A stretch of 64,000 bases of DNA from Bacillus mycoides (GTDB lineage: Bacteria; Bacillota; Bacilli; Bacillales; Bacillaceae_G): contig NZ_LXLV01000067.1 in NCBI RefSeq assembly GCF_001757995.1, positions 1 through 64,000 of the forward strand, read 5' to 3'. Shown here in pieces: positions 8,429 through 18,711 of this stretch (the stretch's first letter is position 1; each line of letters opens with the position of its first letter). The position numbers were made by a program, and so were the translations under genes. The notes under the pieces are model-generated. The model made no database searches. It had not been told where the DNA came from and saw nothing but the letters and a program-made list of their open reading frames with translations.

Positions 8429-9547
8429 TTACATATCTTCTTTTGTTTCTAATTGAACACGCTCTAGACGTGGATTTGGACGGTATTTACGACCAGCTTT
8501 CGCTTCTGGTTTTCCATTTAATTCTACGTTATCACCAGTAAAACCAATATTCATTTTTAATAAGCTACTTCCTACTCCGTATATATCGACAGGAACATTT
8601 TGAGCTTCAAATTCACGAATACGCTTCTCATCAAACCCACCAGTTACAACGATATCTACATGTTGGAACCCTTCCTCATCAAGAGCCTTACGAAGTGCAA
8701 ATACAAGCGATGGATTTACACCACGCGGATCGAATGTTCCAAGTACTTCTGGGTGACGAATGAAGTATTGATCAATCATTGTACGAGACGTATCAACACG
8801 TACACCTTTTAATGTTGATCCAAATTCACGCGCTACGCGAAGTGCATCTGTAATGACATCATTGTTGTAATCAATTAGTACGACTAATTCATCTTCTGGG
8901 AATTTTTTATGATATGCCTTTGCTGCTTCAACAACATCACCATTAAACATTTGAATTAAAGCGTGAGGCATCGTCCCCATACCACTTCTGCCCCACCATT
9001 CATTCATTGCATGCGTCGCTTGTGCGCTCATACCTCCGATGTATGCCGCATAGCCGTCACCAGCTTGTTGAGTATAATGATCGTCACGATCTCCCATGAA
9101 AATAACCGGTTTTTCTTTATCTACACTACGTGCAGCTTGGACAACGTTATATACGTTTGTCGCAACTGATGTACGACGAGCTAAAATCCCATCAATTACA
9201 CCTTCTAAAAAGCCGAAGTATTCATAAGGACCATGAATTGTTAAAACTGTTTCAAACGGACTAATATTATCGCCATCCTTTAAAGAATGAATTTCTAATT
9301 CCTCAGGATTTTTGGCAAATGTTTGTAGCAATGCGATTACCTCATCTGCTCCGCAAAGAACTGCATTTTCTTTTTGGAAAAACTGCATTGTTACAACACT
9401 TTTCGGGCGAAATTCTTCAATGATTTCTCTAGTTTTTAAAAAGTAAACGGCAGAGAACCAGCCTTCTCCAACACGTTCATCAAATTTAAATGTTTTATTC
9501 GTTAGTCGATTTATTTCACCTTTTAATTTTAATTCAATTTCTTTCAT
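8429..9547 (-). CDS. Nicotinate phosphoribosyltransferase
   Basis: 372 residues, close to the shorter NAPRTase subgroup rather than the about 490-residue PncB. It converts nicotinate and PRPP to nicotinate mononucleotide in NAD salvage. Motifs seen: GEGWFSAVYF at the N-terminus, a conserved Arg region LARRTSVATN, the phosphate-binding segment VTGGFDEKRI, and DIYGVGSSLLKMN. No NAD-linked regulatory element was recognised upstream. Monocistronic. Confidence 0.88.
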   Translation of the reverse strand: MKEIELKLKGEINRLTNKTFKFDERVGEGWFSAVYFLKTREIIEEFRPKSVVTMQFFQKENAVLCGADEVIALLQTFAKNPEELEIHSLKDGDNISPFETVLTIHGPYEYFGFLEGVIDGILARRTSVATNVYNVVQAARSVDKEKPVIFMGDRDDHYTQQAGDGYAAYIGGMSAQATHAMNEWWGRSGMGTMPHALIQMFNGDVVEAAKAYHKKFPEDELVVLIDYNNDVITDALRVAREFGSTLKGVRVDTSRTMIDQYFIRHPEVLGTFDPRGVNPSLVFALRKALDEEGFQHVDIVVTGGFDEKRIREFEAQNVPVDIYGVGSSLLKMNIGFTGDNVELNGKPEAKAGRKYRPNPRLERVQLETKEDM

Positions 9548-9608
9548 GTCGCTTTACTCCCTACTTTACTATCCAACATTTTCTCTTAGTATACAGCAAA
9601 ACCGTTTA

Positions 9609-12600
9609 CTATACATTCGTTTCCTGCATAGCGGCAAATTCATCCTCGGAAATAAGGACATCTCTCGGTTTCGTTCCTCTTGCTTCAGAAATAATCCCTT
9701 GCGATTCCATCTCTTCAATTAGACGTGCCGCGCGATTATAACCAATGCGGAATTTTCTCTGTACAGAAGATGTGGACGCTCCCCCTTGCTCTACAACAAA
9801 TTGACATGCATCAAAAAACAGTTCATCTTCAGACTCACTCTGCTCTGATTTTGCTAATAAATCCTCTTGCTTAAATAAGTAATTTGGCTTCATTTGCTTT
9901 TTCACATGATCAACGGTTCTTTCAATCTCATCATCTGATACGTATACACCTTGTACACGAACTGGTTTAGATGTGCCGTTTCCTAAAAATAGCATATCAC
10001 CACGGCCAAGTAATTTCTCCGCGCCCCCAATATCGATAATCGTACGCGAATCAACTTGAGATGATACTGTAAACGCAATACGCGTTGGAATGTTTGATTT
10101 AATTAAACCTGTAATAACGTCTACAGATGGACGCTGCGTTGCAACTAATAAGTGAATACCACAAGCACGAGCTTTTTGTGCAATACGACAAATCGCTTCC
10201 TCAACATCACCAGGAGCAACCATCATTAAGTCCGCTAACTCGTCAATGACGATTACAATATAAGGTAATGTCTCACCTGGGATTTCTCTCCCGCTTACAA
10301 TCGTATTGTAACGAGTTAAATCACGAGCACCCGCATGAGCAAACAATTCATAACGACGTTCCATCTCTTCAACCGCCCACTTTAACGCAGCTGTAGCTGC
10401 TTTTACGTCAGTAATAACAGGTGCTACAAGATGTGGAACAGAATTATATGGTGCAAGCTCAACCATCTTCGGATCAATTAGTATCAACTTCACTTCATGC
10501 GGCTTCGCTTTATATAAAATACTCGTTAAAATTGCGTTAATGCACACACTTTTCCCTGAACCAGTTGCGCCTGCAATAAGTCCATGCGGCATTTTTCGAA
10601 TATCCGTTACAATTGGATCGCCTGAAATATCAAGTCCAAGCGCAACTGTAAGCGGTGATTCACTCTTTGTAAATACAGGACTTCTTAAAATTTCACGAAG
10701 GAATACTGGCTTACTTTCCTTGTTCGGAACTTCAATTCCAATTGCACTCTTCCCCGGAATTGGCGCTTCAATTCGAATATCTTTCGCAGCTAAACTTAAC
10801 TTAATATCATCACTTAAATTTGTAATTTTATTTACTTTCACACCTGGGTCTGGTTGTACTTCAAAACGAGTTACCGCCGGCCCTTGTGACACATTAATAA
10901 CATGTGCTCCAACATGGAAATTATTAAATGTCGTATTTAATAATTCTTCCTGTTCTTCTAGCCACTCCGTATTATCTAATGCTGCCTGCTGTGGAATCGA
11001 CAACAACGTTAATGACGGAAGTTCATATTTCGGTGGTGTTTGTAGTACGTTGCGCATATCGTTCTCTTTTTGATTTACAACATATGCTTTCTCTTGTACT
11101 TGTTCAGCCACCACTACTTGCTGCATCGGTTTTTCTTCCACTTGAGCTTCTACTACCACTTGCTGCATTGGTTTTTCTTCCACTTGAGCTTCTACTACCA
11201 CTTGCTGCATTGGTTTTTCTTCCACTTTGGCTTCTACCGCTACTTGCTGCATCGGTTTTTCTTCCACTTTGGCTTCTACCGCTACTTGCTGCATTGGCTT
11301 TTCCGTTACTCGTTCACCAACAGTAGATTGCGTTACGTTCGTTCTTACCGCATGTCTTTCCATTAACTTCTTTCTGTCTTGTTTTAACATGACAACGTTA
11401 AATGGAACATGACGCTTTTTCTCACGTTTCGGCTCTTCTTTTTGTGCAGCAGGCTGTTCTTCAACAACTTGTTTCTTTTCTTCAGTTTCTTCAATTAAAA
11501 CATTCGCAAAGCTTTGAACATCTTTCTTCGTTTGCTCATCTGCTTCTGAAACTGGTACGAATACTTCACTTTCTTCCATGAACTCAATTGTTTCTTGCTG
11601 AGAAATCACTGGTTGCTCTTCAACTGCTATATTTTCTAACGACTCTGTATTCATCGTTTCTTCAATTACTTCTTCTTGCGGAGTTTCCTCTAATGCGAAT
11701 TCCGTAACTGATTCTATTTCCTTAGATCCCTCTAATTCTACAACTTCTCCTGCTTCCTTAGCTTCCTCTAACTCCGCAACTTCTTCTGCTTCCTCAGATT
11801 CTTCTAACTCCGCAACTTCTTCTGCTTCCTCAGATTCCTCTAACTCCGCAACTTCTTCTGCTTCCTCAGATTCTTCTAATTCCGCAACTTCTAATTCCAC
11901 AACTTCTGCTTCCTTAGCTTCTTCTAATTCCACAACTTCTGCTTCCTTAACTTCTTCTAACTCCACAACTTCTGCTTCCTTAGCTTCTTCTAATTCCACA
12001 ACTTCTGCTTCCTTAGCTTCTTCTAACTCCACAACTTCTGCTTCCTTAGCTTCTTCTAACTCCACAACTTCTGCTTCCTTAGCTTCTTCTAACTCCACAA
12101 CTTCTGCTTCCTTAGCTTCTTCTAACTCCACAACTTCTGCTTCCTTAGCTTCTTCTAACTCCACAACTTCTTCTGCTTCCTCAGATCCTTCTAATTCCAC
12201 AGCTCCTGCTTCTTCCTTAGCTTCTTCTTCAAAAGCATCTGGTATTTCTATAGTAATTGTTTCTTCAAGCTTTTCATCTGCTTTTACAATCACTACATCT
12301 TCTAAGGATTCTTCTTCGACTTGATTTGCTGCAACTTCAGCAACAGTTTCTTCTATTTCTATATTACATTCATTTTCTTCTGTTAATATCGAATACACAT
12401 GCTCTACTTTAGAATCTATTGACTCTTCTTGTAAAGTTTCTTCGTTATCTTCTGTAGATGATAACACCACTACATCTTGCTCCTGCTTCAAGGCTTGTAC
12501 AATTGAAGCCTCTTCTTCCACATGCTGTCCTACTGTTTTATGAAGCAAATCATCACTTAGGCTTTCTTCTAATGAAGGGGCTTGACGTTCAACTTCGTAA

Positions 12601-13265
12601 CCGTTTTTCTCTAACCATGCATCCACAACCGATTTTTCTTCTACTTTATTACTTCGTTCGTTCACTCCGTTCTTAACAGATGAACTTCCTTGTAGAACTC
12701 CCGAAAAGTCAGATAATGTATATCCCTTTTTCTCTAACCATGCGTCAACAACAGCTTTTCCTTCAACAGATATTTCAAGATCTTCTCTTTCCTTTTCTTC
12801 CTCCTGCACAACCTTCGTTTCTACTGAAGGACGGTTATATCCATAAATCGGAGAAATCATTTCTGTTGGACGAAATGGTCTACGGTTACTTTCTTGTGAC
12901 GGTACGAATGCTTTTTTTACGACAGGCTCTGGTTCCGGTTCATATTGCAATTCCGGTTCCTCATATGTAGGTGCTTCTGTTTCCACATACAGTCGTCTGT
13001 TTCTTTCCACCTTTATTCCTCTTTGAGTAGGCTGTTCTTCAAAGTTAGGCAGTTCTCTTACATCCTCCTCATCGAAGCCATTGTCTGGTATTAATGGAAA
13101 ACGGCATTTCCCTGCATTCCGACTTGCCATTTGTGCTTCTCTTGCTTCAGTGTAGTGGTTTACACGAGGAATTTTCGGCTGACTTGCAATTTGCTTTGGT
13201 ACTTCTTTATTTATCGCTGTTTTTTCTTCCTCTTTGTTAAACAGCTTTTTCATCCAATCTAACAT
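9609..13265 (-). CDS. sftA: SftA, soluble FtsK/SpoIIIE-type DNA translocase with large repeat inserts
   Basis: About 1218 residues. SftA is a septum-associated DNA pump that clears chromosome ends from the division site; unlike SpoIIIE it has no N-terminal membrane domain, and none is seen here. The C-terminal motor has Walker A GATGSGKSV (about residue 897), Walker B VIVIDELADLMM (about 1007) and a winged-helix gamma domain (SSVQRKFRIGYNRAARLIEEME). The N-terminal half is disordered and acidic. Nine copies of the 11-residue unit EEAKEAEVVEL (one with Val for Ala) and related units lie at about 350-510, and five 14-residue KPMQQV units at about 650-725. B. subtilis SftA is about 950 residues. 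A GTG at 13274 lies within the SD, so ATG 13265 is preferred. Confidence 0.93.
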   Translation of the reverse strand: MLDWMKKLFNKEEEKTAINKEVPKQIASQPKIPRVNHYTEAREAQMASRNAGKCRFPLIPDNGFDEEDVRELPNFEEQPTQRGIKVERNRRLYVETEAPTYEEPELQYEPEPEPVVKKAFVPSQESNRRPFRPTEMISPIYGYNRPSVETKVVQEEEKEREDLEISVEGKAVVDAWLEKKGYTLSDFSGVLQGSSSVKNGVNERSNKVEEKSVVDAWLEKNGYEVERQAPSLEESLSDDLLHKTVGQHVEEEASIVQALKQEQDVVVLSSTEDNEETLQEESIDSKVEHVYSILTEENECNIEIEETVAEVAANQVEEESLEDVVIVKADEKLEETITIEIPDAFEEEAKEEAGAVELEGSEEAEEVVELEEAKEAEVVELEEAKEAEVVELEEAKEAEVVELEEAKEAEVVELEEAKEAEVVELEEAKEAEVVELEEVKEAEVVELEEAKEAEVVELEVAELEESEEAEEVAELEESEEAEEVAELEESEEAEEVAELEEAKEAGEVVELEGSKEIESVTEFALEETPQEEVIEETMNTESLENIAVEEQPVISQQETIEFMEESEVFVPVSEADEQTKKDVQSFANVLIEETEEKKQVVEEQPAAQKEEPKREKKRHVPFNVVMLKQDRKKLMERHAVRTNVTQSTVGERVTEKPMQQVAVEAKVEEKPMQQVAVEAKVEEKPMQQVVVEAQVEEKPMQQVVVEAQVEEKPMQQVVVAEQVQEKAYVVNQKENDMRNVLQTPPKYELPSLTLLSIPQQAALDNTEWLEEQEELLNTTFNNFHVGAHVINVSQGPAVTRFEVQPDPGVKVNKITNLSDDIKLSLAAKDIRIEAPIPGKSAIGIEVPNKESKPVFLREILRSPVFTKSESPLTVALGLDISGDPIVTDIRKMPHGLIAGATGSGKSVCINAILTSILYKAKPHEVKLILIDPKMVELAPYNSVPHLVAPVITDVKAATAALKWAVEEMERRYELFAHAGARDLTRYNTIVSGREIPGETLPYIVIVIDELADLMMVAPGDVEEAICRIAQKARACGIHLLVATQRPSVDVITGLIKSNIPTRIAFTVSSQVDSRTIIDIGGAEKLLGRGDMLFLGNGTSKPVRVQGVYVSDDEIERTVDHVKKQMKPNYLFKQEDLLAKSEQSESEDELFFDACQFVVEQGGASTSSVQRKFRIGYNRAARLIEEMESQGIISEARGTKPRDVLISEDEFAAMQETNV
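11100..11309 (-). repeat. Five tandem 42-bp in-frame repeats in sftA
   Basis: Encodes five near-identical 14-residue units of the form VEEKPMQQVVVEAQ. Variation between units is small, pointing to recent duplication. Confidence 0.9.
11740..12220 (-). repeat. Tandem 33-36 bp in-frame repeats in sftA
   Basis: Nine copies of the 33-bp unit coding EEAKEAEVVEL (one Val variant), then EVAEL and three copies of a 36-bp EESEEAEEVAEL unit, then one hybrid. Nearly identical at DNA level. Confidence 0.9.
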
Positions 13266-13422
13266 GCTTACCACTCTTTCTACTAAATAGTAACAACCTT
13301 TATTGTATCAGCATTCGGCAAAAAGTGCAGGTAAAATTAAGCATATTAACTTTATCCATAATATTCTAATTTACGAGTGTTTTGTGTATAGAAAAAAGCA
13401 GCCTTCCATATAAGACTGCAGT

Positions 13423-14379
13423 TTAAGCTTTATTTTTCCGATATTCATCTACACTATCCGTCACACTTTGTAATAAAGAATTTACATACTGTGGGTCAGA
13501 TAATTTTTTGTCTTCTTCTGGGTTTGACATAAATCCGAGTTCTAATAGTACTCCAGGTACTTTCGACCAATTAAATCCAGAAAGGTCATCTCGAAATTTA
13601 ATTCCATTTACTTTCACCTGATGATTTCCCCTCATTTTGTTTACAATTGTTTGAGAGACTTGAAGACTTTCAGCATAGATTTCTTTCGTATATTGATTTC
13701 CTTCCGCTGGCGTCAATACAGCGAACCCACTTTGGTTTGGATTTTCAGAACCGTCCGCGTGAAGACGTAAAAATAAATTCGCCTTATGATCATTCGCGAA
13801 TGTCGCTCGTTCCTTATTACTTATATCAACCTCATGTGACGTTCTCGTCATCAATACTTGTATACCTTTTGCTTCCAGTTTTTCTTTCAATATAAAAGCC
13901 ATCTCTAATACAAGAACTGATTCCCTCTTTTTCGTTACAACTCCCGCTGTTCCGTCTGTTACTTTATATTTTTGCGTAGTTGCCCCTGGGCCAATTGGCT
14001 CTAGATTTAAATTCGCCTTTTGTTGATGCCCTGGATCAATTACAACGAGAAACTTCTCTTGTTTCTCATTACTCTCTACTTTTTTCTCATTATTTTGCGC
14101 TGGCTGCTCAGTTTGCTGCTCAGGTAGGACTGCTTCTTTCTTTTCTGTGGTCGGCACTTCCTCCTGCTTAGGCTCTGCTTGCTCAATCGTTTGAATAGCT
14201 TGCGGCTCTTCTTTCTTTACTTGCTCTTCCTGCTGCTTTTCTACCGGTGCGTCTTCTTTTTTATCGTTGTTTTTTTCTTGTACAGAAGATGTTGTTTCTT
14301 TTTTCTGTTGTTCTTGTGAACAACCTCCCATATATATTCCAATGACTGCAATGGCGCTCATTATTTTTATATACTTCAT
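13423..14379 (-). CDS. N-acetylmuramoyl-L-alanine amidase lipoprotein (Amidase_3)
   Basis: 318 residues. A signal peptide with lipobox MGGC (Cys 20) anchors it outside the membrane. A Glu/Gln/Lys-rich linker runs to about residue 105. Then comes a zinc amidase domain: VVIDPGHQ (zinc His), KRESVLVLEMA (zinc Glu), RLHADGS (second His) and LLELGFMSNPEED (catalytic Glu). It cleaves the MurNAc-L-Ala bond of peptidoglycan. No separate wall-binding repeats are seen. The lipid anchor and the charged spacer suggest action close to the membrane. Confidence 0.9.
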   Translation of the reverse strand: MKYIKIMSAIAVIGIYMGGCSQEQQKKETTSSVQEKNNDKKEDAPVEKQQEEQVKKEEPQAIQTIEQAEPKQEEVPTTEKKEAVLPEQQTEQPAQNNEKKVESNEKQEKFLVVIDPGHQQKANLNLEPIGPGATTQKYKVTDGTAGVVTKKRESVLVLEMAFILKEKLEAKGIQVLMTRTSHEVDISNKERATFANDHKANLFLRLHADGSENPNQSGFAVLTPAEGNQYTKEIYAESLQVSQTIVNKMRGNHQVKVNGIKFRDDLSGFNWSKVPGVLLELGFMSNPEEDKKLSDPQYVNSLLQSVTDSVDEYRKNKA

Positions 14380-14420
14380 TTTTCTCTCCTATCACTTTGC
14401 ACCGGACTCAAAGCACTTTC

Positions 14421-14765
14421 TTATAGTATTTTTATAATATCATCCATATTCCCGATATAAATCGGTTGCCACGTTTCCGTACCGCGCTCAGCTGTATAAA
14501 CAGGGTAAGTATCTTCATCTACATTAACAAAAACAGGATCTCCCATATCCGTTTCATATCCGATAACAATCCATCCTTCTTGCCATTTTCCGCTTTCATT
14601 ACTTATTAATGAATTTTTATGTTTATCATATCGGTAACCCATTTGCCCTTTTTCTAATTCACTTTCACTAAACACATATATTTCATAGGAACCTAACTCG
14701 ATATCTTGCTGTTTTGAAGTTTCAATTCGTTTCAGAAGTTCTGCAATTTTTGGTTGTTGTTTCAT
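14421..14765 (-). CDS. SMI1/KNR4 (SUKH)-like protein
   Basis: 114 residues, cytosolic. The C-terminal half carries the pattern GWIVIGYETDMGDPVFVNVDE...YPVYTAERG followed by a W-x-P-I-Y segment, as in SMI1/KNR4 superfamily proteins, many of which are immunity proteins to contact toxins. No toxin gene is nearby, so an immunity role is only a possibility. Confidence 0.65.
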   Translation of the reverse strand: MKQQPKIAELLKRIETSKQQDIELGSYEIYVFSESELEKGQMGYRYDKHKNSLISNESGKWQEGWIVIGYETDMGDPVFVNVDEDTYPVYTAERGTETWQPIYIGNMDDIIKIL

Positions 14766-14862
14766 ACGTCTATCCCCTTCTTTTTTCTAAATTTTACCTA
14801 ATCCATTTTTAAAATACAATATAGATTTTGAGAGGAAACGTTACAATGCTAGGAATTTCGCA

Positions 14863-14898
14863 TAAAAAAATAGCCTCACTTATGCGAGACTACTTTTC
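14863..14898 (-). terminator. Terminator after ytpR
   Basis: Stem TAGTCTCGCATAAGTGAGGCTA followed on the minus strand by a run of T. Imperfect stem. Confidence 0.6.
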
Positions 14899-14907
14899 TA
14901 ACATCAA

Positions 14908-15522
14908 TTAAAATTTAAATTCTTGTCCAACTTCAAAGCTATCTTCTAATACAAGAATACCTTTTTCTTGTGGAGCATCTGGAAGCTCTAACTCACGTGC
15001 AGAGCAAATCATTCCAGAAGAAGGAACACCGCGAAGTTCAGCTGGTTTAATTAACATACCACTTGGCATTACAGCACCGATTTTTGCAACAACAACTTTT
15101 TGTCCTGCATCAACATTTGGTGCACCACATACGATTTGTAATGTTTCTGTACCGATTTCTACTGTACAAATGTTTAATTTATCAGCATTTGGATGCTTTT
15201 CTTTTTCAGCTACATAGCCTACAACAAATTTCGGCGTGAAATCAGCTTCTACTTTTTCTTCAAAGCCGTTCTTCGCTAAAATGTCGTTAATTTTTTCAAC
15301 AAATTCTTTTGTTAATGTAACGTTTCCGTTGTCTGTTACTTCTACATAAGAAGACGCATTAAAGATGTTGAATCCTCCTGTTACGTTGCTTTCACGATCA
15401 TAAACGCGAGCAACATCTCCTTTGCGGTCAAATGTACGGTTTTCTAAAGTAATATCTTGTAAGGTAACAATTAAAGTGTCACCAATTCCTTCAAGGTTGT
15501 AAAAAACGTTCACTTCGTTCAT
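14908..15522 (-). CDS. ytpR: YtpR, tRNA-binding-domain protein
   Basis: 204 residues. An N-terminal DUF4479-type domain (about 1-90) is followed by a tRNA-binding OB fold like the N-terminus of PheRS beta: [51 protein letters not shown] and the Met-rich loop [15 protein letters not shown] binding is inferred from the fold; the target is unknown. The start ATG overlaps the ytpQ stop (ATGA). Confidence 0.9.
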   Translation of the reverse strand: MNEVNVFYNLEGIGDTLIVTLQDITLENRTFDRKGDVARVYDRESNVTGGFNIFNASSYVEVTDNGNVTLTKEFVEKINDILAKNGFEEKVEADFTPKFVVGYVAEKEKHPNADKLNICTVEIGTETLQIVCGAPNVDAGQKVVVAKIGAVMPSGMLIKPAELRGVPSSGMICSARELELPDAPQEKGILVLEDSFEVGQEFKF

Positions 15523-16331
15523 CCTTTCTCTTTTCCATCTGTCTTCTTCCGATTCTTCGCTAAAATAAAGATTGGTTCGAAGTCTCCATCTTCATATACG
15601 AATGAAAGTGATGTAATCGGAACATGCCCTTCGGCAAAAAATTTCATTGTCATTTGTGCAATAATATCATAACCGATTTCGTTGACGATATCAGCAATAA
15701 TTAATACATCTTGGTGAGGAACTGCAACAACCATATCACCAGAGATCTTTTCACGCATCGAGTGTAGTAACGATTCGTTTAAAATACGACTCGCATCGTA
15801 TCCATCATTTGTGTTTAAAAAGTAGAATGTATTACCTGCTACTGTGTCCTGCTTAAATTCATAACCTAATGAGCGAGCATTAAATAATGCCATTTCACGT
15901 ACTTGTTGCTCTGTAAGCTCTAATTTTTGCAATAAGTGCTCATCAATTAATCGATACGTTTTATTAGAATCTAGCGCATAGTAAATACGTGTTTCCGCCG
16001 TATGGTCCGTCATAATAAACGGATTTCCTTCTTCTGATTGTTTCGGGAAAGAAGTAGAGCGAATAACAGGTAAAATTTTCGCCGTGCTATTTTCTTCTTT
16101 ATGCATTGCAATTAGCGCTTCTTGTACGTAATAAGCGACCTCTTCAATCGCTTTTTCTTTGTTCACTTCCCATTTTGCCACTACTCCTGGAAGTGATACG
16201 TTAATACCTTTTTTCGAGTCTGTTTGTTCAATACGAAGAACTTCTTTCTCGCTATCATATTGAAAGCCCCATTCTGGTCGAGATAATTTCTTCATTAACT
16301 CGTCTTTCATCTTTTTACTTGTCATTTTCAT
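15519..16331 (-). CDS. ytpQ: YtpQ, DUF1444 protein
   Basis: 270 residues, DUF1444 family, function unknown. The frame is open to 16397, but the ATG at 16331 ([12 protein letters not shown]) follows a strong SD (GGAGG, 8 bases) and resembles the B. subtilis YtpQ start. Recognisable segments: [27 protein letters not shown] and [14 protein letters not shown]. It forms an operon with ytpP upstream and ytpR downstream. A terminator-like hairpin at 16358-16382 lies just before its SD and may reduce read-through from ytpP. Confidence 0.9.
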   Translation of the reverse strand: MKMTSKKMKDELMKKLSRPEWGFQYDSEKEVLRIEQTDSKKGINVSLPGVVAKWEVNKEKAIEEVAYYVQEALIAMHKEENSTAKILPVIRSTSFPKQSEEGNPFIMTDHTAETRIYYALDSNKTYRLIDEHLLQKLELTEQQVREMALFNARSLGYEFKQDTVAGNTFYFLNTNDGYDASRILNESLLHSMREKISGDMVVAVPHQDVLIIADIVNEIGYDIIAQMTMKFFAEGHVPITSLSFVYEDGDFEPIFILAKNRKKTDGKEKG

Positions 16332-16357
16332 CTCTTTTTCCTCCCTTCCAAAAAAAT

Positions 16358-16382
16358 AACCTCCCCCGCGAAGGTAGAGGTT
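16358..16382 (-). terminator. Hairpin between ytpP and ytpQ
   Basis: AACCTC / GGAGGTT type stem around TACCTTCGCGGG with a following T run on the minus strand. Probably a partial terminator. Confidence 0.6.
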
Positions 16383-16410
16383 GTTTTTACAATTCAATTG
16401 GCTAATTGTC

Positions 16411-16725
16411 TTATTTTAAACCTTCAATAAACTCTTCGATTTGCTCTTGTGTTTTACGATCTTTATTTACATAGCGTCCAGTTTCTTCACCTTTATTGTA
16501 CGCTACAAAGCTTGGAATGCCAAATACGTCTACTTTCACGCATAAATCAATAAACTCATCACGATCTACATAGTAAAATGAGAAATCACTATACTTCTCT
16601 TCTACTTCTGGCATAAATGGATCAACGAAACGGCAATCTGGGCACCATTCTGCTGAGAACATGAAGACTACATTCTCTTCATTTTTTAATTCTTGGAATT
16701 GTTCCATGCTTTCTAATGATTTCAT
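16411..16725 (-). CDS. ytpP: Thioredoxin-like protein YtpP
   Basis: 104 residues with a thioredoxin fold. The redox motif is WCPDCRF (CPDC instead of the usual CGPC) near residue 28, with the cis-Pro in GIPSFVAY. Probably a cytosolic thiol-disulfide reductase; a link to bacillithiol-type redox control is possible but not shown. A good SD (GGAGGA) precedes the ATG. Confidence 0.88.
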   Translation of the reverse strand: MKSLESMEQFQELKNEENVVFMFSAEWCPDCRFVDPFMPEVEEKYSDFSFYYVDRDEFIDLCVKVDVFGIPSFVAYNKGEETGRYVNKDRKTQEQIEEFIEGLK

Positions 16726-16809
16726 CTATATTTCCTCCTCTAACGAGTGCACTTTTTTCACACTATAATCTTTTCTTTATACTACCATACATCGCGCGTG
16801 GTGCAAGGT

Positions 16810-17328
16810 TTATGCTTGCTTTTCATCATACTTATACTGCCCAACAAGTAACTTAACCACGTGTACAAATAATTCCGTTCTGTCGACATAATCATCTGTA
16901 AAAATACCGATAGCACCTTCGTGACTACGAATATCTTTTCGCTCTACAAACTCTTCCATCACTTCACTTAGCTCTTTTCCTTCTTCAAGCGGTGCTAAAA
17001 AATCGTCTGGCAACTTAATACGTGCCCCGCCTGCAACAAATGTTTTACCTTCAATCGTCGCTAAAGCACCCCAGTTACACATAAATAACCCATGCTCCGT
17101 TTTCATAACGCCGCCTTCTAGCCCAATGCCGATATGAGCCTCACCTTCCTGCAACGCTCTCTTCGCTCTATTTACTGCTCCTTGCATCGTCTCTTCATCT
17201 GAGAAAGGCTGGTTTGCTACTCCCGACGGAACAGAAAGAGATGTAATTTCAGCATCTTTCCAAACCTTCTCCACAGCCCCAACCTTCGTTTTATTCTTCG
17301 ATCCAACTACTACCTTCATTTCACTCAC
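16810..17328 (-). CDS. DUF84 (YjjX-type) inosine/xanthosine triphosphatase
   Basis: 172 residues. Members remove non-canonical purine nucleotides such as ITP and XTP (family knowledge). Motifs: VVVGSKNKTKVGAVEKVW at the N-terminus, VPSGVANQPFSDEETMQGAVNRA, IGIGLEGGV and RSHEGAIGIFT. The length is typical. Start ATG has a GAGGTGAG SD. Confidence 0.85.
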   Translation of the reverse strand: MSEMKVVVGSKNKTKVGAVEKVWKDAEITSLSVPSGVANQPFSDEETMQGAVNRAKRALQEGEAHIGIGLEGGVMKTEHGLFMCNWGALATIEGKTFVAGGARIKLPDDFLAPLEEGKELSEVMEEFVERKDIRSHEGAIGIFTDDYVDRTELFVHVVKLLVGQYKYDEKQA

Positions 17329-17637
17329 CTCTATATAAATTCATCATTTTGTCCCGATGCTAGCCTTGAACATAGAATCAGTCTTCATACCTGGGGGTTA
17401 CGAGCATCAATTAAGCACTAACCGCCACCACTCATCACTGGGTCATCTATTCAACCTAAAAAAGAAGGTGGCTTCCCTCAACATTACCGTCCTCGAACAC
17501 AAAAACAGCCTTCCTCTCACTTCCTACCCGGGGTTTTTATACATCATTCGAGCACCCATTAAGCACTGACCGCTACCATACATCGCTGGGGCATCTATTC
17601 AACCTAAAAAAAGAAGGGTTTTTTCCCTTCTTCCTCT
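17329..17637. repeat. Two diverged copies of an intergenic repeat
   Basis: A roughly 68-base core occurs at 17401-17467 and again at 17549-17617. Both start CGAGCA, contain ATTAAGCACT and end CATCTATTCAACCTAAAAAA(A)GAAGG. Each copy is preceded by a C/G-rich CCTGGGG or CCCGGGG stretch. The second copy merges into the ytoP terminator. No coding potential supported. Confidence 0.7.
17605..17632 (-). terminator. Terminator after ytoP
   Basis: AAGAAGGG / CCCTTCTT stem with TTTTTT loop, followed on the minus strand by an A/T run. Confidence 0.75.
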
Positions 17638-18711
17638 CTACGCGTTATTCTTAATTGTCTCTAACGTCGTTTTGTCCGTCGCTCTCACAAGCTTCGTAAT
17701 TAATTCCTTCGCTGCCGCATAATCATCAACATGTAAAATAGAAGCATGTGTATGAATGTAGCGTGCACAAACACCAATTACTGCTGATGGGATACCAGAG
17801 TTACTTGTATGTACACGGCCCGCATCTGTACCACCTTGTGAAATAAAGTATTGGTACGGAATGTTATGTGTTTCTGCTGTATCTAAAATGAATTCGCGCA
17901 TTCCTCTATGCGTTACCATTGTGCGGTCATAAATGCGAAGAAGAGCTCCTTTTCCTAATTGACCGAACTGCGTCTTATCACCAGATGCATCATTTGCTGG
18001 ACTTGCATCAAGCGCATAGAAAATATCTGGTTGAATCATATTTGCAGCAGTTTGTGCTCCGCGAAGACCTACTTCTTCTTGTACAGTCGCACCAGAGTAT
18101 AGTGTGTTTGGTAATGTCTCATCTTTTAATTCTTTTAGCAATTCGATAGCAAGGCCACATCCATAGCGGTTGTCCCAAGCTTTCGCCATAATTTTCTTTT
18201 CATTTGCCATTGGCGTGAATGGGCAGATTGGCACGATTTGTTGCCCTGGCTTTATGCCAATTTCAATCGCATCTTCATAACTATCTGCACCTATGTCAAT
18301 TAACATATTTTTTATATCCATCGGTTTTGCACGTTGCGCATCACTTAATAAATGAGGAGGAATAGAACCAACAACCCCAATAACAGGACCATTCTTCGTC
18401 ATAACTTGTACACGCTGAGCTAATAGTACTTGGCTCCACCAGCCACCTAGCGTTTGAAAACGAAGCATCCCATTTTTCGTAATTTGCGTAACCATGAAAC
18501 CTACTTCATCCATATGACCTGCTACAAGAACACGCGGGCCAGTTTCGTCCCCTTTTTTCAGGCCAAATACGCTACCTAAACCGTCTTGTACAATCTCATC
18601 AGCATATTTGCTTAATTCTTGCTTCATAAAACGGCGCACATCATGTTCAAAACCTGATGCACCTTGTAATTCTGTTAACGTACGAAATAATTGTAATGTC
18701 TCTTTATTCAC
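17638..18711 (-). CDS. ytoP: M42-family glutamyl aminopeptidase YtoP
   Basis: About 357 residues. M42 peptidases are cytosolic dodecameric metal-dependent aminopeptidases. Motifs: [12 protein letters not shown] (metal His-Asp), [16 protein letters not shown] (bridging Asp), [11 protein letters not shown] (catalytic and metal Glu), DASPAND and [17 protein letters not shown] at 18729 lies inside the purine-rich SD. The GTG at 18711 (VNKETLQLF) has SD AAGAAGGGG at good spacing and is chosen. Confidence 0.9.
   Translation of the reverse strand: MNKETLQLFRTLTELQGASGFEHDVRRFMKQELSKYADEIVQDGLGSVFGLKKGDETGPRVLVAGHMDEVGFMVTQITKNGMLRFQTLGGWWSQVLLAQRVQVMTKNGPVIGVVGSIPPHLLSDAQRAKPMDIKNMLIDIGADSYEDAIEIGIKPGQQIVPICPFTPMANEKKIMAKAWDNRYGCGLAIELLKELKDETLPNTLYSGATVQEEVGLRGAQTAANMIQPDIFYALDASPANDASGDKTQFGQLGKGALLRIYDRTMVTHRGMREFILDTAETHNIPYQYFISQGGTDAGRVHTSNSGIPSAVIGVCARYIHTHASILHVDDYAAAKELITKLVRATDKTTLETIKNNA

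Noticed and set aside
9609-13265. SpoIIIE/FtsK with membrane domain
   Set aside because: No hydrophobic segments in the N-terminal half; the gene fits the soluble SftA type.
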